Below, piece after piece: positions 3,568 through 5,667 of a stretch of DNA of 5,667 nucleotides. Position numbers and translations under genes: made by a program. The stretch comes from Candidatus Micrarchaeota archaeon CG_4_10_14_0_2_um_filter_60_11 (GTDB taxonomy: Archaea; Micrarchaeota; Micrarchaeia; Norongarragalinales; Norongarragalinaceae). How positions within the stretch are numbered: the first letter of the stretch is position 1; every line of letters starts with the position of its first letter. The stretch lies in assembly GCA_002792915.1 (NCBI GenBank), contig PFPF01000058.1, forward strand, positions 1 through 5,667. The letters run 5' to 3'. Under the pieces are notes generated by a model. The model saw only the letters and a list, made by a program, of their open reading frames with translations. It was not told the origin of the DNA and ran no database searches.

Positions 3568-5667
3568 ATGGAGTTCAACAAGGCGCGCGACTGCGTGTTC
3601 GAGAGCGGCAAGGTGCGCGTTTACGCGAGCGACGAGATGCTCGCGCAAATGCAGCGCGACCGCACGCTCGGCCAGATAGGCAACGTGGCCGCGCTTCCGG
3701 GCTTGGAAGGCAAGGCGATGGTCATGCCCGACGGGCACGAGGGATACGGATTTCCGATAGGCGGCGTTGCCGCGTTCAACTTTGACGACGGAATAGTGTC
3801 GCCGGGCGGAGTCGGCTACGACATAAACTGCCTGTCCGGCGACTCTAGGATAGAATCAAACATGGGCTACTGGAAAAAAATAAGCTCGTACGAACCAGTT
3901 GCGTGCGAGGATGCGGGCAGGAGGATGCTTTTGGGCGGCTCGCTTCAAACGCTGAACGCGCGCAAAAGCTTCGAACCCAAACGAATCATGGCGTTCATGA
4001 GCAAGAACGCGGCAGTTTACGAACTAAAGACGCGCTCGGGTTTTTCGGTGAAAGCAAGCGCGGACCACCCCTTCCTGACCGAAGGCGGGATGAAGCAACT
4101 TGCCTGCCTAACTGATGGCGAACGGGTCGTGGTCCGGCACTTTGAAGGCGCGGAATACGACGCGCCCTTCAGCCTTGAAGGCTTCTCGGAGGAGGCAACG
4201 GGGGTTACCGCGAAAGTCATCGGCTATCTGCTTGGCGACGGCTGCGCGTCAAAAACGGGCGGAAAAATCCGCGTGCAGGCATTCGGAAACAAGAGCGACT
4301 TGGAAAAAATGCAACGCGACTTGGCGTCAATCGGCGTGAAAAGCAGCGTTTTCGAACGCACGCGCGCCTGCAAAATCAATACACAATACGGAAACAAGGA
4401 GTTCGTTTCCAGTTGCGGCGAACTTCACATTTACTCCCGCGAGTTTTGCGGGAAACTCGTGGAACTCGGCTTGCCTTTGGGAAGGAAGACCATCGCGGAA
4501 TACGGGGTCCCGAACTGGGTGATGAACGCGCCCAAATGGGTCAAACGCCTGTTTTTGGCGGGCTTTTTCGGCGCCGAGCTGACCACGCCGAAAACTCATT
4601 GCAAGACCGGCTTTTACGCGCCCATACTGGCGCAAAACAAGAATTCTGAAGCCAAGCAATCCGGCCGGGCGTTCCTGATACAAGTGATGCGGTTGTTGGA
4701 AGAGTTCGGCGTTGAAACCACGAAACTCGCCGAACGGAGCGAACAACCCAACCAGAAGGGCGAAACGGTGCGCTTGAGGCTCGAGATATCCGCCGAAGAA
4801 AAAAACCTGGAAAAACTTTGGAGGAAAATCGGCTTTGAATACAACGAGAAGCGCTCCAACGCCGCGGAAATCGCTTGCGCTTACATCACGCTGAAACGCG
4901 GGCACACCGCCGAAAGAAAGCAGGCGCGCGAAAAAGCGAGGGAACTCAAGACAAAAGGCTTGACGATTAACGAAATAGCCCGCGAGTTAGGGCACAACAA
5001 GCGGTTCGTTGAGCGGAGTGTTTACGAAAAAACCGGGGCGAGGCTGACCCTCGACTTCGCTTCTTTTGAAGAGTTCGCAACGGAAAAAGCGAAGGAAATC
5101 AAAGCGCACGGCGGCATTTTGGACGAAATCGAAACCATCGAACCGGCAGGAATCGAAAAAGTTTACGACTTCACCGTGGAAGACAACCACAACTTCGTGG
5201 CTAACGGATTCATTGTTTCGAATTGCGGCGTCAGGCTGGTGCGCACGAACCTGTCGGTTGCCGAAGCCAAGCCAAAAATGCGCGAACTCGTGGACGCGCT
5301 GTTCGAGGGCATACCGTCCGGCGTTGGCTCGAAAGGCCGCATCCGCATCAGCGACGGGGAACTGGGCGACGCGGTCACGCGCGGCGCGGCTTGGGCGCTT
5401 GAGAATGGTTACGGCACGGCTGCCGACGCGGAGCACTGCGAGGAGGACGGCGCGATGAAGGGCGCGGACTACTCGAAAGTCAGCGACCAGGCGAAAAAGA
5501 GGGGCAGGCCGCAGTTCGGAACGCTCGGCAGCGGCAACCACTTCCTCGAAGTCCAAAAAGTCGAAAAAATCTTTGATGCTGAAAAAGCCAAGGCTTTCGG
5601 CCTGCAAGAAGGGCAGGTCTGCCTGATGATTCACTCGGGCTCGCGCGGCTTCGGCCACCAGGTGTGC
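3568..5667 (+). CDS. rtcB: RtcB RNA ligase precursor with intein (3' end outside window)
   Basis: RtcB joins RNA 2',3'-cyclic phosphate or 3'-phosphate ends to 5'-OH ends using GTP and Mn2+, and ligates tRNA exons in archaea. The frame is open for 700 codons to the window edge: 87 residues of N-extein, a 465-residue intein, and 148 residues of C-extein, about half of a usual RtcB of roughly 480. Extein motifs are MPDGHEGYGFPIGGVAAF (52-69), GVGYDIN|CGVRL across the intein site, LGSGNHFLEV (from 189, spliced numbering) and IHSGSRGFGHQ. Asp85, Cys88, Asn192, His193 and His224 (spliced) each sit exactly ten below Pyrococcus horikoshii RtcB Asp95, Cys98, Asn202, His203 and His234, the metal and GTP site. 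The later His ligand and guanylated His lie beyond the edge. The ATG at 3568 gives an N-terminus about ten residues shorter than that enzyme and fits a leaderless mRNA. Confidence 0.95.
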   Translation, partial: MEFNKARDCVFESGKVRVYASDEMLAQMQRDRTLGQIGNVAALPGLEGKAMVMPDGHEGYGFPIGGVAAFNFDDGIVSPGGVGYDINCLSGDSRIESNMGYWKKISSYEPVACEDAGRRMLLGGSLQTLNARKSFEPKRIMAFMSKNAAVYELKTRSGFSVKASADHPFLTEGGMKQLACLTDGERVVVRHFEGAEYDAPFSLEGFSEEATGVTAKVIGYLLGDGCASKTGGKIRVQAFGNKSDLEKMQRDLASIGVKSSVFERTRACKINTQYGNKEFVSSCGELHIYSREFCGKLVELGLPLGRKTIAEYGVPNWVMNAPKWVKRLFLAGFFGAELTTPKTHCKTGFYAPILAQNKNSEAKQSGRAFLIQVMRLLEEFGVETTKLAERSEQPNQKGETVRLRLEISAEEKNLEKLWRKIGFEYNEKRSNAAEIACAYITLKRGHTAERKQAREKARELKTKGLTINEIARELGHNKRFVERSVYEKTGARLTLDFASFEEFATEKAKEIKAHGGILDEIETIEPAGIEKVYDFTVEDNHNFVANGFIVSNCGVRLVRTNLSVAEAKPKMRELVDALFEGIPSGVGSKGRIRISDGELGDAVTRGAAWALENGYGTAADAEHCEEDGAMKGADYSKVSDQAKKRGRPQFGTLGSGNHFLEVQKVEKIFDAEKAKAFGLQEGQVCLMIHSGSRGFGHQVC
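3829..5223 (+). other. Intein with LAGLIDADG homing endonuclease inside RtcB
   Basis: A 465-residue in-frame insert, precursor residues 88-552. Splicing block A is CLSGDSRIE with Cys1. Block B is FSVKASADHPFLT, with His80 (intein numbering) in an SxxH in place of TxxH. The C-terminal block is VYDFTVEDNHNFVANGF (His454), followed by IVSN, ending in Asn465 before Cys+1, so this is a class 1 (Cys1/Asn/Cys+1) intein; the penultimate residue is Ser464 rather than the usual His. The endonuclease has first motif VIGYLLGDG (130-138, Asp137) and second motif LAGFFGAE (243-250), where Glu250 takes the catalytic acid position. Residues about 366-404 resemble a helix-turn-helix (GLTINEIARELGHNKRFVE). With all blocks present and no stops, splicing is expected; endonuclease activity is uncertain. 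Removal restores DINCGVRL, a continuous RtcB motif. Confidence 0.93.

Noticed and set aside
4327..4905. 192-codon open frame on the minus strand within the intein
   Set aside because: It is antisense to the intein, whose motifs are clear on the plus strand, and its translation shows no recognisable domain.
3829..5223. Intein as recently acquired DNA on the basis of codon use
   Set aside because: Lys AAA is common in the intein (about 26 of 41 Lys codons by hand count) and rare in smc (3 of 29), but the RtcB C-extein also favours AAA (about 7 of 11), so the contrast is not specific to the insert.
4987..5658. 223-codon open frame on the minus strand over the intein end and RtcB C-extein
   Set aside because: It is a GC-rich antisense shadow of RtcB, with Phe/Arg/Ala-rich low-information translation.
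3568..5667. RtcB broken by a frameshift or split into two genes
   Set aside because: A codon-by-codon read shows one uninterrupted frame, and the middle part is an intein with complete splicing blocks.
1..5667. CRISPR array, tRNA or rRNA genes, insertion sequences
   Set aside because: No direct-repeat array, cloverleaf-like sequence, transposase or terminal repeats were seen; nearly all sequence is coding.

Overview
The window looks like a piece of an archaeal genome, GC-rich and gene-dense. The strongest clues are a GMP synthase split into separate glutaminase and synthetase genes (the usual archaeal arrangement), an RtcB-type RNA ligase with archaeal active-site motifs, AT-rich TATA-like boxes (TTTAAA) about 26 bp upstream of start codons, and apparently leaderless genes. 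A SpoIIM-family membrane protein in such a context is common in archaea, including DPANN lineages. I cannot fix the phylum from the sequence alone; a DPANN archaeon is a guess.

Layout: 1-843 (+) is the C-terminal end of an SMC chromosome-organising ATPase, cut by the left edge. 879-1058 (-) is a 59-residue ferredoxin with two [4Fe-4S] motifs, convergent with SMC. 1177-1992 (+) is a SpoIIM-like multi-pass membrane protein, divergent from the ferredoxin. 2000-2560 (-) and 2566-3516 (-) are guaAa and guaAb, a two-gene operon for the last step of GMP synthesis, with guaAb transcribed first. 3568-5667 (+) is rtcB, running off the right edge.

The most notable feature is a 465-residue intein with a LAGLIDADG homing endonuclease inside RtcB (3829-5223). 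It sits immediately before the cysteine that should be an active-site metal ligand. Its splicing domains look complete, but the penultimate residue is Ser rather than the usual His. A predicted helix-turn-helix lies between the endonuclease and the C-terminal splicing block.

The guaAb/rtcB divergent gap is only 51 bp. It holds one palindromic TTTAAA box almost exactly centred between the two start codons, so a single element may serve both genes and give leaderless mRNAs in both directions. The genes do not form one pathway; guaAa and guaAb are the only clear functional pair, and the GTP derived from their product is the cofactor RtcB uses. No RNA genes, CRISPR arrays or insertion sequences were seen, and no gene-free stretch exceeds 300 bases.
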